A stretch of DNA of 64,000 nt from Oreohelix idahoensis (Eukaryota > Mollusca > Gastropoda > Stylommatophora > Oreohelicidae): the NCBI GenBank assembly GCA_024509875.1, contig JAMPIV010019080.1, forward strand, positions 186,001-250,000, written 5' to 3'. Position 1 is the stretch's first letter; the number at the start of each line of letters is the position of its first letter. The notes under the pieces were generated by a model that saw only the letters and a list, made by a program, of their open reading frames with translations, did not search any database and was not told the DNA's origin. Shown here piece by piece: positions 22,934 to 33,540 of the stretch. Both the position numbers and the translations under genes were made by a program.

Positions 22934-25191
22934 TGTAGTGGTGTTTGATGGTATAGTATGATGGTGATATTACTAATTGTAATTGTATGAGGCCAGCTGT
23001 GAAGGCTCCTGAGATAAATGTAGTTGTGAATTGTCAGAAGGCCTTTCTTGCTACCACTACGACCTCACACTTAATTTTTTTTAATGAATGTGGCTACGTA
23101 AAGTGTCTAGGGTTATGATATGTAGGGTGGTGTAATAGGTTATAGATATACCCACAGATATTTAACAAGACTAATAAGATTAATAAATATTACAACACAC
23201 TGAACTAACTCACGTGTGTAAAATTTCTTGATAGAATTATATTACATTTATTTTGTTCTGGATCAATTTTTTAGAGTGACCAGAACTTAAAAGGATTTAG
23301 AGATCATGAAAGAAATGCATGGAATATTATATCATAAATGCAATAGTGTACATATATATGTACTATACTAGTTAGTTTTATTAAAATGTTCTAGTAGTCA
23401 TCTACTTGGGAGGATATTTAATGTTTGTGCTGTTGGGGTGGCCTCATCACACCTGTCTATATTGACTACACAGTGTCCAGAAAATGGTGGGAATTTTTAT
23501 GGGGTATTAGTAACTAAACGGCGTTGGTGAATGTCCAGCAGACCAGAGGCTCACTCATCTTGTAGTTGTAGCTCTGGTGCTGAAATCAGGTGGTCCCACC
23601 TCTCCGTGCTGGCGGGCAATAATGGTGGTCTCTGTCACAAGTACTGCACAGATACACTCGAGTAAAGTCACCAACTGAATAGACACTGCTTGGTTGACAA
23701 CAGAAACTCACAGCTCTGCAATCAAAGTATGGGCCATGTGTCAAAATCTATTCTCTACCCACGTCTGGACACAACACTGACACAACAACCACATCATACA
23801 GACAGGTCAGATCTCTCTGACCAAACAGCACATTTACCATGGTGGTTTTACATCAGATAGATCCTCCCAGACTATAGATTCTGAAAAATATTTATTAGTT
23901 TTCTGCCCTAAAAGAGGATAGGTAATATGTTTCATTATTCTCAACACTTGATCTGTCTTGCCTAACCCTTGCTGGAGTTTATGTATATTGTTGGTCCCTA
24001 GACCCTGACTAGGGGGGGGGGGTCTAGAGCAAATCCCTACTTGTTTGTAAGGCTAGATTTCGATATGGCAGTATCAAATCACTCGAACATGAAACAATAT
24101 TCAAAATATATAAGGAAATAATTTCAATCTTACCAGATTATGAATAAATAACACAGAATTGCTAGAAAAACTCAGCTGAGCTGCTGGCTATAGTATGGCG
24201 TCCCTAAACTTCTTACACTTTCTTTCATATGGAAATCACCACACTTTAAAATCTGTGTCTATCACTGAACAACTATTGAGAAATGACCCCAAATCCGCGT
24301 CTAAGCGCCGACAATATGCTTGTCTGTGGCCAATCACTGCCTAGGTTTATTTGAATTTCAAATTTCCTACACTAAAGTCATTTCAGTCATGCTTCAGTCA
24401 AGTATGGATGTTTATCTGTTAGTCTGTCCGTCTCTACTTGTGTTTCTACAAAAATGTACTTGATTTTTGAACCAACCTTTCTCTCCCCTCCAAAATTTTG
24501 TCGTTAAAAGTTATTTTTAGACACAGCCACCACCCAAACCCCCTCTCTTCCATACTACGTAGATTTGAACACCTGCGTCTCGAGGTCGTGTTTTTTTTTG
24601 TGCAATTAGCGACACTTTTAGATTCAATACAGTCTGTCGATGATGTGAACAACACTGTCTTTTGTCATTATCTTCAATATTATCTATCCGTCTGTAAAAT
24701 TAAGACCATATTAGTTCACTGCTCAGAATGGGCCATCCGGCCAGCTAATTTTTATATTCCTAACATTAATATTAAGAAAAAAGTACTTTTTAAATTTTGT
24801 AATATTCCAAACATCTGCGTTTTAGCCGCTGAATTCAAATCAAGGGCTTGGTATTGCAAAAGCGTCCAATAAATGACTGTGGCGTAACATATCTATGGTC
24901 CCTTCTGTCGAGTTGCTTACTTTTTATGTCAACTTGGGAAACGTGACTTTTCTCCGTTTCCCCCCCAATTGCGTCTCCTTAGCCTTTCTAGTCTCACGCA
25001 ATCTTTCCAGTCATATTTTTTTCCTTTTTGATCCGCCGTTCCCCTCCTGTCTAGCGAGTCAATTTTTATGGAGGGTGATGACCCGCGGTCTGGGCGATCA
25101 TGTACATCAGCAGCCTACGCATTATGTTTTTTATCCTTATAGGTTATCCTTGGAGGTATTTTACCGTTGTATCTCTGTCAATTTCACTACA
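22934..25191 (-). repeat. Element 1 3' LTR
   Basis: 2258 bp, beginning TGTAGTG and ending CACTACA (7-bp inverted ends). Matches 29916-32172 almost base for base. Contains CCAATCA near 24331, also found in LTR 2 and LTR 3. The stem module at 22985-23070 is described separately. Open frames inside (24498-24872, 24895-25206) have no supporting evidence. Confidence 0.95.
22985..23070 (-). promoter_or_regulatory. Conserved U5 stem-loop module (LTR 1)
   Basis: Outer arms GTATGAGGCC (22985-22994) and GACCTCACAC (23061-23070) pair over ten positions; the two non-Watson-Crick positions become G-U pairs in the minus-strand transcript. Inside are AGCTGTGAAGG, the inner pair AAGGC (23002-23006)/GCCTT (23041-23045) and GCTACCAC. 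The second copy is at 29967-30053. Function is inferred only. Confidence 0.7.
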
Positions 25192-25278
25192 CATCTCCCC
25201 ACTTGAAAACATGCCTATGGCAAGTTCCAAAACCAGCGATACACATAGGTAAAATTACTCCTCACGTCTGCCACTACT

Positions 25279-27101
25279 CTAATTTTGATCACAGGGGTGC
25301 CGACTGAGGAAATCTGCACCGACATTCAATTTGCCTGGGATATATTGGATACTAAACTGATAAGGTTGAAGCAACAAAGACCACCTCAGCAATCTTGCGT
25401 TTTCATGCTTAGCCTGAGACAAGAACACGAGAGGCTGATGGTCCGTCTCCACCACAAAAGTCCTACCATACAGATAGATTTGAAACTTCTTTATTGCCCA
25501 GATTAATGCTAAACATTCTTTTTCGCTTGTGGAGTATCCTTGTTCCGCCTTATTCAATTTGCGGCTTGCATAAGCGACTGGTTTAAGTTCCCCATCAGGT
25601 GAAGATGATCTTTGCAACAAAGCCCCTCCGAGTCCTACATTACTTGCATCGGTTCTTAAGACAAAGTCCTGTGTCAAATCAGGCAGTTTGAGAATAGGCT
25701 TGCTAGTGAGTTTTTCCTTTAACTCTTGGAACGCTAGTTCACATTGTGCAGTCCAAATAATTTTATCTGGAAGTCCCTTGCGAGTCAGATCAGTCAGAGG
25801 AGCACAAATAGCGTTAAAATTCTTGATGTATTTCTGATAAAATCCGCATAACGACACAAATGATCGCACGTCCTTTTTTGTTTGTGGCCTAGGTGCTCTC
25901 TGCAGTTTTTCCAAGTTCTTAGGATCAGGGGTCATATTACCCTGATATACAGTGTGTCCCAAGAATTCCAACTCTTTGCATCCAATACAACATTTTGTTG
26001 GCCTAGCAGTTAAGTTCGCCTCCCGAAGTCTATCAAACAACATCTCCAGAGCTTCAATGTGTTCTTCAAATGTCTCTGTGGCGACGAGAATATCATCCAT
26101 GAAATTCGTGATACATGGGTTATATTCAGGGGATCCAACAATTTGCGCATCATCCTTGAAAACACACTCGGAGCATTTTTCAGTCCGAATGGTAGCATAT
26201 TGAATTCATAATGTCCATCCGAAGTGCTAAAAGCCAAATAAGGTCTCACTTCAGGCTTCACTGGGATCTGGTAATAGCCTTTACTAAGATCCACCTTTGA
26301 AAAGTATTTTGCCTTGTTCAGTCTGGCAAATAACTGTTTTGTGTCTGGTAATGGATCCACTTGTCCTTCTGTGACAGCATTCAGTTTCCTGTAATCTATG
26401 CACAGTCTGTGTTCCCCAGACGGTTTTCTCAACAAAACGACACTAGAACTAAAAGATGATTCACTGTGCGAAATAATCCCCTCCTTCAACAAATACTCTA
26501 TTTCTTCCTTCAATGCCTTCTCCTTCGCGAACGGAATAGAATAGGCTCTCATACAGATTGGGTTTGAGTCTACCAGTTTCATGTCATACTGTAGCAAATT
26601 TGTATGGCCTGGTTTATCTGTTAATACATCTGTATGTTCCTCCAGAACCTGTTGAACTCTCTCCCTCTGGTTTTTAGTCAGGTGCTTACTGACTTTTACC
26701 TGTGCTGCTGTTTCACAAGGATGTAATGGGTATTCATGTGAGGTGAGTGGTTCTTTTTGCATCTGGGTTGCAATAGCCAAGGTCAATAAGGGGGTGCTTT
26801 CCTGGAGTGGTCTGTCCAGATACTTCTTTAACAGGTTTACATGATAAACTTTTTCCTTCCCCTTTTTGTCAATTTTATAGTTTGTTCTAGACACCTTCTC
26901 TAGAACCGTATATGGACCTTGCCAACCAATTTGTAATTTATTCTGGCTTCCCGGTAGTAGAAGCAGCACCTTCTCTCCGACTGCCAGTTCCCTGTCCTTT
27001 GCCTTCCTATTAAAATATGCTGCATGTTTCTTCCTGGCTTGTTTCAAATTATCATTTGCCAGTTTCCATCCAGCTTTCAAACGAGTGGTCAGTTCGTTCA
27101 C
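25279..27101 (-). pseudogene. Element 1 RT-RNase H, frameshifted
   Basis: Two minus frames overlap at the RT active site: 26010-27101 and 25279-26100. The first starts in the integrase C-terminal GPY/F-like domain (IGWQGPYTVLEKVSRTNYKI) and runs through RT (RLCIDYRKLNAVTE, FSKVDLSKGYYQIPV, LPFGLKNAPSVFSRMM). A one-base shift near 26130, just before the xMDD box (26093-26101), puts the rest (MDDILVATETFEEH, thumb, RNase H with RTDASNVGLGGALL and VETDHQPLVFL) in another frame. Element 2 has the same region uninterrupted. RT is of Ty3/gypsy type. Confidence 0.9.
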
Positions 27102-27145
27102 GTATTGATACGATGAGGTAACAGTCTCTTCCGCCTTCTCATCTG

Positions 27146-29648
27146 TCAGGTCCTTAATAAAGCTTCTAAAGGACCTTTTATTGGCCTCCCAAATAGCAGA
27201 GTTGCGGGAGCCATCCCGGTTGAACTATGTGGTACCTCCCGGTACGCAAACAATGCGGCGGGCAGGAATTGATCCCACAGATCCGGTTTTTCGTGTGCCA
27301 GCTTTCTCAGGATAGAAATGAGAGTCCCATTGAACCTCTCTACCTGGCCGTTCCCTTGTGGATGGTACGGACTACAATGAAAGTGCCTGGCTTGAAATAG
27401 CTTAAAAACTTCTTCCGTTAGTTTCCCCTTGAACTGAGAACCATTATCCGTCAAGATTTGATGCGGGAATCCTAATCGGGTAAATATTGTAAGTAGTGCC
27501 TCTGCTACATGTTTTGAATCAATTGATGGCAGGGCTACCGCCTCTCCCCACATAGAACAAGTGTCCACCAGAGTAAGGATGTAACTGTTCCTCCTCTTGG
27601 TCCGAGTGAGAGGTCCTACAATATCCACTGCAACCCTCTCAAAAGGTGTTCCCACTATGGGCATTTCCCCTAGAGTTGCAGGAGCAGTCCAGTGCTTTGG
27701 AGCTACCCTTTGACATTCTGGGCAGGATTTGACATATCTTTTTATATCCTCCGTTATCCCTGGCCAGAAGTAATGACAAGCTATACGCTGTCCTGTGGCG
27801 CTGATCCCCATGTGACCACTGAAGGGAATCGCATGCCCGAGTTCCATCACTTTATCTCTATATGAAGTGGGAAGAACCAGCTGGTTGTGACCATTTGTTC
27901 CAGTTCCGGCCTTCCTGTATAAGAGTTTGTTCTTCATGAAATATTCCCCCTTGCTCGGAGGTGTGTGGCATTTGGGCAATTTTTTAAAACAGGGCTTGAG
28001 TGTCCTATCCTCAGCCTGCGCCTTCCTCATCTCCTCTGGATGAGCATTTATAGGTTCACCTTCTTCCTCCTTCTTCTGTGACCTGGTCTGCACTGTCGCC
28101 ATGATCACAGGTTTCTCGGGATTCCCCAAGAAGACGTATCTACACCCCAATATCAGAGGGTAGATTGGTTCATCTATCACTGCTGCTCTGATTTCTCCTT
28201 CCACATAGCGAGTTTTCACCGTTATCCTTGCGATGGGAAGTGTCATGAGTGGTATGTCCTTAGTCGCCCCTTGTATTTCCACTGTTTCTGTGGTATACTG
28301 ACTTGGGTCCACTAGGCTAGACTTCACAACTGAATCATAATCCAAACCTGTATCATAAAGGCACCTTATGGTGACCCCATTACAAATAACATCCTCACAA
28401 ACTGGGGGGTGATAAGGTTCCTGTTGTCCATTAGGATTAACCTTTAATCTTTGCGTCCCCGACTTCATTGCAGCAATGTTTGAAGGTTTCCTTCTACAAA
28501 ATTCGGTGTTATGGTTATCCTTCTTGCACCATTTACACCATCTTTTTCCTTGGTTCAACGGTTTTCTTTCATTGAACTTTTGGTCATTGAACTGTGAGTT
28601 TCTGTCGCGATAGTCATTTCTTGGCCGCTCAAAGTTTGTCCTACCTTTATTTCCCTGCTCTTTATTATCAAATTTATTAAATTGCTGTGGAGCTTTAAAA
28701 TTGTCTATGTGCTTCTTTTTAGCACCACTTACCTCTGCCTGGGCTGCCTGATACCTCTCAGCAACATTTAAAATTTCCCCCAACTTCTCTGCACCTTGTT
28801 CCATGAGAAATTTTCTCATGTCTGGAGCCATGGACTCTCTCAATTGCTCAATCATGATCATTTCTTTAAGATCTTGGGTCTTCCCCAGAGCCGTCCATTT
28901 CTCCAAATAGGTTTCTAGTCTAGCAGAGAATTGGTGGTATGTCTCCCCAGACAACAGTTTGGCATTTCTAAATTTCTTACGATAAAATTCACCATTCTTC
29001 TCGTACCTTAATAACAAAGCCTGCTTTAACATGTCATAATTGTCTTGGTCTTCCCTGTTCATTTTGGCAAATACTTCATAAGAAGTAACCCTCAATCCCT
29101 GTGATAGCTTTAAGCTCCACCTCTCTCTCTCTCTAACCCATATGTAGTAGCTAATAACTCAAAACGTCCTAGGTACCCCTCTATGTCATCGTCTTTTTCA
29201 ACAAAATGGTCTAAATGAAACCCCATAGCTGAGTTTGAGGCTCCCAGACTGGGCGTAGCATCTGAGGCAAAAGGGCTGGCACCATTTTCAGGAGCCGGGC
29301 CTTGTAATTCCAGCTCCCTTAGTCGTAATTCGTGCTCCCTTTGCAACCTTCTATCTTCTGCCTCCCTTTCGGCAGTCAATCTTTTTTCTTCTGCCTCCCT
29401 TTCGGCAGTCAATCTTTTTTCTTCTGCCTCCCTTTGCTGTCGTTTTTTTCTTCTGCCTCAATCTGCAGCCTCTTAATTTCTCTATCAGCCTCAATTTGTA
29501 ACCTCTTCTCTTCAGCTACCTTTCTATCTTCCCTTTCAATATATTTATCACATTCAGTCGTTACGTATTGAATTAAAATTTGACCATCCATTCCCATCTC
29601 CTTCGCGGTGAGCACAGCAGCTGATCTAAATTTTGCCAGCTCCGCCAT
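27146..29648 (-). pseudogene. Element 1 gag-protease-integrase, frameshifted
   Basis: Gag starts at 29648 (MAELAKFRSAAVLTAKEMG) and has a Glu/Arg-rich coiled coil. Frame breaks near 29410 and 29115 both lie in repetitive purine tracts. The frame 27146-29095 then holds capsid (RYEKNGEFYRKKFRNAKLL), a CCHC knuckle (WCKWCKKDNHNTEFC, about 28498-28542), protease (LYDTGLDYDS, about 28330-28365), integrase zinc finger (HAIPFSGH, CPEC) and core with AVDIVGPL, LTDNGSQF and GNGQVERFNGT as the D-D-E triad. It ends at 27146 where a one-base shift separates it from the RT frame. Integrase precedes RT. Confidence 0.9.
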
Positions 29649-29915
29649 ACTTTTTAGACAATATAATAATATACAAGATAAATCTCTAACCAGTAAATAC
29701 ACTAAGTACTTCTTATGACTATAGTCTAACCAATTCTAACTAACCAGTTAACTAATTAATTATTACTGGCTGTGAAGATTCACCAACTTTTATCTGCAGG
29801 GACACTTTTAATTTTAAAGGGAATTTTACAATTTATTTCCCTACTTTTATTTCTCCCACCAGGAGATCCTAATATTACTGTTGGGCTAATTATCCCTGGA
29901 CAAGACCCAAATTTA
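29649..29915 (-). other. Element 1 5' leader with primer-binding region
   Basis: Non-coding stretch between the 5' LTR and gag. Next to the LTR the minus strand reads TAAATTTGGGTCTTGTCCAG; element 2 has TATATTGGGGTCTCGCTCTT at the same place, so TTGGG(G)TCT is the likely primer-binding start. I could not match it to a tRNA with confidence. Confidence 0.55.
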
Positions 29916-32172
29916 TGTAGTGGTGTTTGATGGTATTGTATGATGGTGATATTACTAATTGTAATTGTATGAGGCCAGCTGTGAAGGCTCCTGAGATAAA
30001 ATGTAGTTGTGAATTGTCAGAAGGCCTTTCTTGCTACCACTACGACCTCACACTTAATTTTTTTTTAATGAATGTGGCTACGTAAAGTGTCTAGGGTTAT
30101 GATATGTAGGGTGGTGTAATAGGTTATAGATATACCCACAGATATTTAACAAGACTAATAAGATTAATAAATATTACAACACACTGAACTAACTCACGTG
30201 TGTAAAATTTCTTGATAGAATTATATTACATTTATTTTGTTCTGGATCAATTTTTTAGAGTGACCAGAACTTAAAAGGATTTAGAGATTATGAAAGAAAT
30301 GCATGGAATATTATATCATAAATGCAATAGTGTACATATATATGTACTATACTAGTTAGTTTTATTAAAATGTTCTAGTAGTCATCTACTTGGGAGGATA
30401 TTTAATGTTTGTGCTGTTGGGGTGGCCTCATCACACCTGTCTATATTGACTACACAGTGTCCAGAAAATGGTGGGAATTTTTATGGGGTATTAGTAACTA
30501 AACGGCGTTGGTGAATGTCCAGCAGACCAGAGGCTCACTCATCTTGTAGTTGTAGCTCTGGTGCTGAAATCAGGTGGTCCCACCTCTCCGTGCTGGCGGG
30601 CAATAATGGTGGTCTCTGTCACAAGTACTGCACAGATACACTCGAGTAAAGTCACCAACTGAATAGACACTGCTTGGTTGACAACAGAAACTCACAGCTC
30701 TGCAATCAAAGTATGGGCCATGTGTCAAAATCTATTCTCTACCCACGTCTGGACACAACACTGACACAACAACCACATCATACAGACAGGTCAGATCTCT
30801 CTGACCAAACAGCACATTTACCATGGTGGTTTTACATCAGATAGATCCTCCCAGACTATAGATTCTGAAAAATATTTATTAGTTTTCTGCCCTAAAAGAG
30901 GATAGGTAATATGTTTCATTATTCTCAACACTTGATCTGTCTTGCCTAACCCTTGCTGGAGTTTATGTATATTGTTGGTCCCTAGACCCTGACTAGGGCG
31001 GGGGGTCTAGAGCAAATCCCTACTTGTTTGTAAGGCTAGATTTCGATATGGCAGTATCAAATCACTCGAACATGAAACAATATTCAAAATATATAAGGAA
31101 ATAATTTCAATCTTACCAGATTATGAATAAATAACACAGAATTGCTAGCAAAACTCAGCTGAGCTGCTGGCTATAGTATGGCGTCCCTAAACTTCTTACA
31201 CTTTCTTTCATATGGAAATCACCACACTTTAAAATCTGTGTCTATCACTGAACAACTATTGAGAAATGACCCCAAATCCGCGTCTAAGCGCCGACAATAT
31301 GCTTGTCTGTGGCCAATCACTGCCTAGGTTTATTTGAATTTCAAATTTCCTACACTAAAGTCATTTCAGTCATGCTTCAGTCAAGTATGGATGTTTATCT
31401 GTTAGTCTGTCCGTCTCTACTTGTGTTTCTACAAAAATGTACTTGATTTTTGAACCAACCTTTCTCTCCCCTCCAAAATTTTGTCGTTAAAAGTTATTTT
31501 TAGACACAGCCACCACAAATATCCCTTCTCTTCCATACTACGTAGATTTGAACACCTGCGTCTCGAGGTCGTGTTTTTTTGTGCAATTAGCGACACTTTT
31601 AGATTCAATACAGTCTGTCGATGATGTGAACAACACTGTCTTTTGTCATTATCTTCAATATTATCTATCCGTTTGTAAAATTAAGACCATATTAGTTCAC
31701 TGCTCAGAATGGGCCATCCGGCCAGCTAATTTTTATATTCCTAACATTAATATTAAGAAAAAAGTACTTTTTAAATTTTGTAATATTCCAAACATCTGCG
31801 TTTTAGCCGCTGAATTCAAATCAAGGGCTTGGTATTGCAAAAGCGTCCAATAAATGACTGTGGCGTAACATATCTATGGTCCCTTCTGTCGAGTTGCTTA
31901 CTTTTTATGTCAACTTGGGAAACGTGACTTTTCTCCGTTTCCCCCCCAATTGCGTCTCCTTAGCCTTTCTAGTCTCACGCAATCTTTCCAGTCATATTTT
32001 TTTCCTTTTTGATCCGCCGTTCCCCTCCTGTCTAGCGAGTCAATTTTTATGGAGGGTGATGACCCGCGGTCTGGGCGATCATGTACATCAGCAGCCTACG
32101 CATTATGTTTTTTATCCTTATAGGTTATCCTTGGAGGTATTTTACCGTTGTATCTCTGTCAATTTCACTACA
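29916..32172 (-). repeat. Element 1 5' LTR
   Basis: 2257 bp, same termini as the 3' LTR. The differences include a shortened G run near 30997, a small cluster near 31515 and a shorter T run near 31576. The flanking base on the right (CGGAG) does not repeat the left flank (GACAG). Confidence 0.95.
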
Positions 32173-32344
32173 CGGAGTTCGTGCACTGTGCTGAGATCTT
32201 CCTTGTGTGGTCTAAAGGAGGATATCGGAGCACTGATGGAGTTGTCTGAGTGCGATGAAGATAGTTCTTAAAACTAAAGAAACCAAATAAAGCCATCTGA
32301 TATAACCAAATGCAATTTTTCTCTTCTGTGTTTTGGTCAGTTAC
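32173..32344 (+). repeat. Dispersed repeat fragment beside element 1
   Basis: GTTCGTGCACTGTGCTGAGA followed by CTAAAGGAGG and CGGAGCACTGATGGAGT recurs on the minus strand at about 47215-47305. In that copy the segment extends past the point where the LTR starts here, so this side of element 1 was inserted into, or joined to, that repeat. Identity unknown. Confidence 0.65.
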
Positions 32345-33320
32345 CATATAGCTTTAGATAAGACAGACACATACGAAGCCTGTTACAAAGGACAGAACAT
32401 ACGAAACCTGTTACAAAGGACAGACACATACGAAACCAGCTACAAAGGACAGACACATACGCAGCCTGTTACAAAGGACAGACACATACGAAACCAGCTA
32501 CAAATGGCAGACACATACGAAGCCTGTTACAAAAGACAGACATATACGAAACAAGCTACAAAAGACAGACACAAACGAAGCCTGTTACAAAAGACAGACA
32601 CATACGAAGCCTTTTACAAAGGACAGACACATTCGAAACCAGCTACAAAAGACAGACACATACGAAGCATGTTACAAAGAACCAACACATACGAAACCAG
32701 CTACAAAGGACAGACACAAACAAAGCCTGTTACAAAGGACAGACACAAACGAAGCCTGTTACAAATTACAGACACATACGAAGCCTGTTACAAAGGACAG
32801 ACACATACGAAACCTGTTACAAAGGACAGACACATACGAAACCTGTTACAAAGGACAGACACATACGAAATCAGCTACAAAGGACAGACACATACGAAGC
32901 CTGTTACAAAGGACAGACATATGCGAAGCCTGTTACAAAGGACAGACAAATACGAAATCAGCTACAAAGGACAGACACATTCGAAGCCTGTTATAAAGGA
33001 CAGACATATACGAAGCCTGTTGCAAAGGACAGACACATACGAAGCCTGTTACAAAGGACAGACACATACGAAGCCTGCTACAAAGGACAGACACATACGA
33101 AGCCTGTTACAAATGACAGACACGTACGAAGCCTGTTACAAAGGACACACTCATACGAAGCCTGTTACAAAGAACAGACACATACGAAACCTGTTACAAA
33201 GGACAGACACATACGAAGCCTGTTACAAAGGACAGACACATACGAAGCCTGTTACAAAGGACAGACACATACGAAGCCTGTTACAAAGGACAGATACTTA
33301 CGAAGCCTGTTACAAGGGCA
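32345..33320. repeat. 29-bp minisatellite, about 33 units
   Basis: Unit: GACACATACGAA, then ACCTGTTACAAAGGACA or a variant (GCCTG, ACCAGC). The period of 29 is not a multiple of three, so three units give a 29-residue protein period; the plus frame 32333-33466 (377 codons) is open only because the unit has no stop in any used frame. I treat that frame as non-coding. The unit resembles the start of the LINE tail at 46082 (ACAAAGGAAACCTGTT). Confidence 0.92.
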
Positions 33321-33540
33321 GTCCTTGGTCTAGAACCCTCTGTGTAAGAGAACTAGAGAGACTGAAAGAGAACACGGAGAAGAGAATTGGTGACATACTT
33401 GAAAAGGATAAAAAAAGACATGGGACGCCCTTGAAGGAAATGCAGAGAAATAAAGGCTGGATGTGAACTTGTTGAAGACTTACTTCTCAACGTGGAAAAG
33501 TGCAGAATATGAATGAACGAATGGGAACATAGAATTTTAG
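33321..33540 (+). pseudogene. LINE 3' end remnant, family D, copy 1
   Basis: Homologous to 46082-46310: both have CAGTCCTTG, a following TCT-GA block and AGAGAACAC then GGAGAAGA. The frame is broken and the protein signature weaker than in the other copy. The minisatellite ends exactly where this remnant starts. Confidence 0.6.

Larger units (their letters stand above)
22934..32172 (-). mobile_element. Element 1: Gmr1-like LTR retrotransposon
   Basis: 9239 bp with LTRs at both ends (TGTAGTG at the left, CACTACA at the right of each). On the minus strand the order is gag, protease, integrase, RT, RNase H. The primer-binding region next to the 5' LTR (29890-29915) begins TAAATTTGGGTCTTGTCC. 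A purine tract, AAGTGGGGAGATG, sits next to the 3' LTR (25192-25204). LTRs differ at only about a dozen sites in 2258 bp, so insertion looks recent, yet the coding region has at least four frameshifts and no target duplication flanks it. Confidence 0.92.

Noticed and set aside
24498..25206. Frames of 124 and 103 codons repeated at 31548-32271
   Set aside because: Both lie inside the duplicated LTRs of element 1; the second runs off the LTR end differently in each copy.
29890..29915. Naming the primer tRNA of element 1 (and of element 2 at 43725-43750)
   Set aside because: Both start near TTGGG(G)TCT after the LTR, but I could not match the complement to a specific tRNA 3' end by eye.
32333..33466. 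377-codon open frame
   Set aside because: Pure translation of the 29-bp minisatellite; open because the unit lacks stops, with no independent coding signal.
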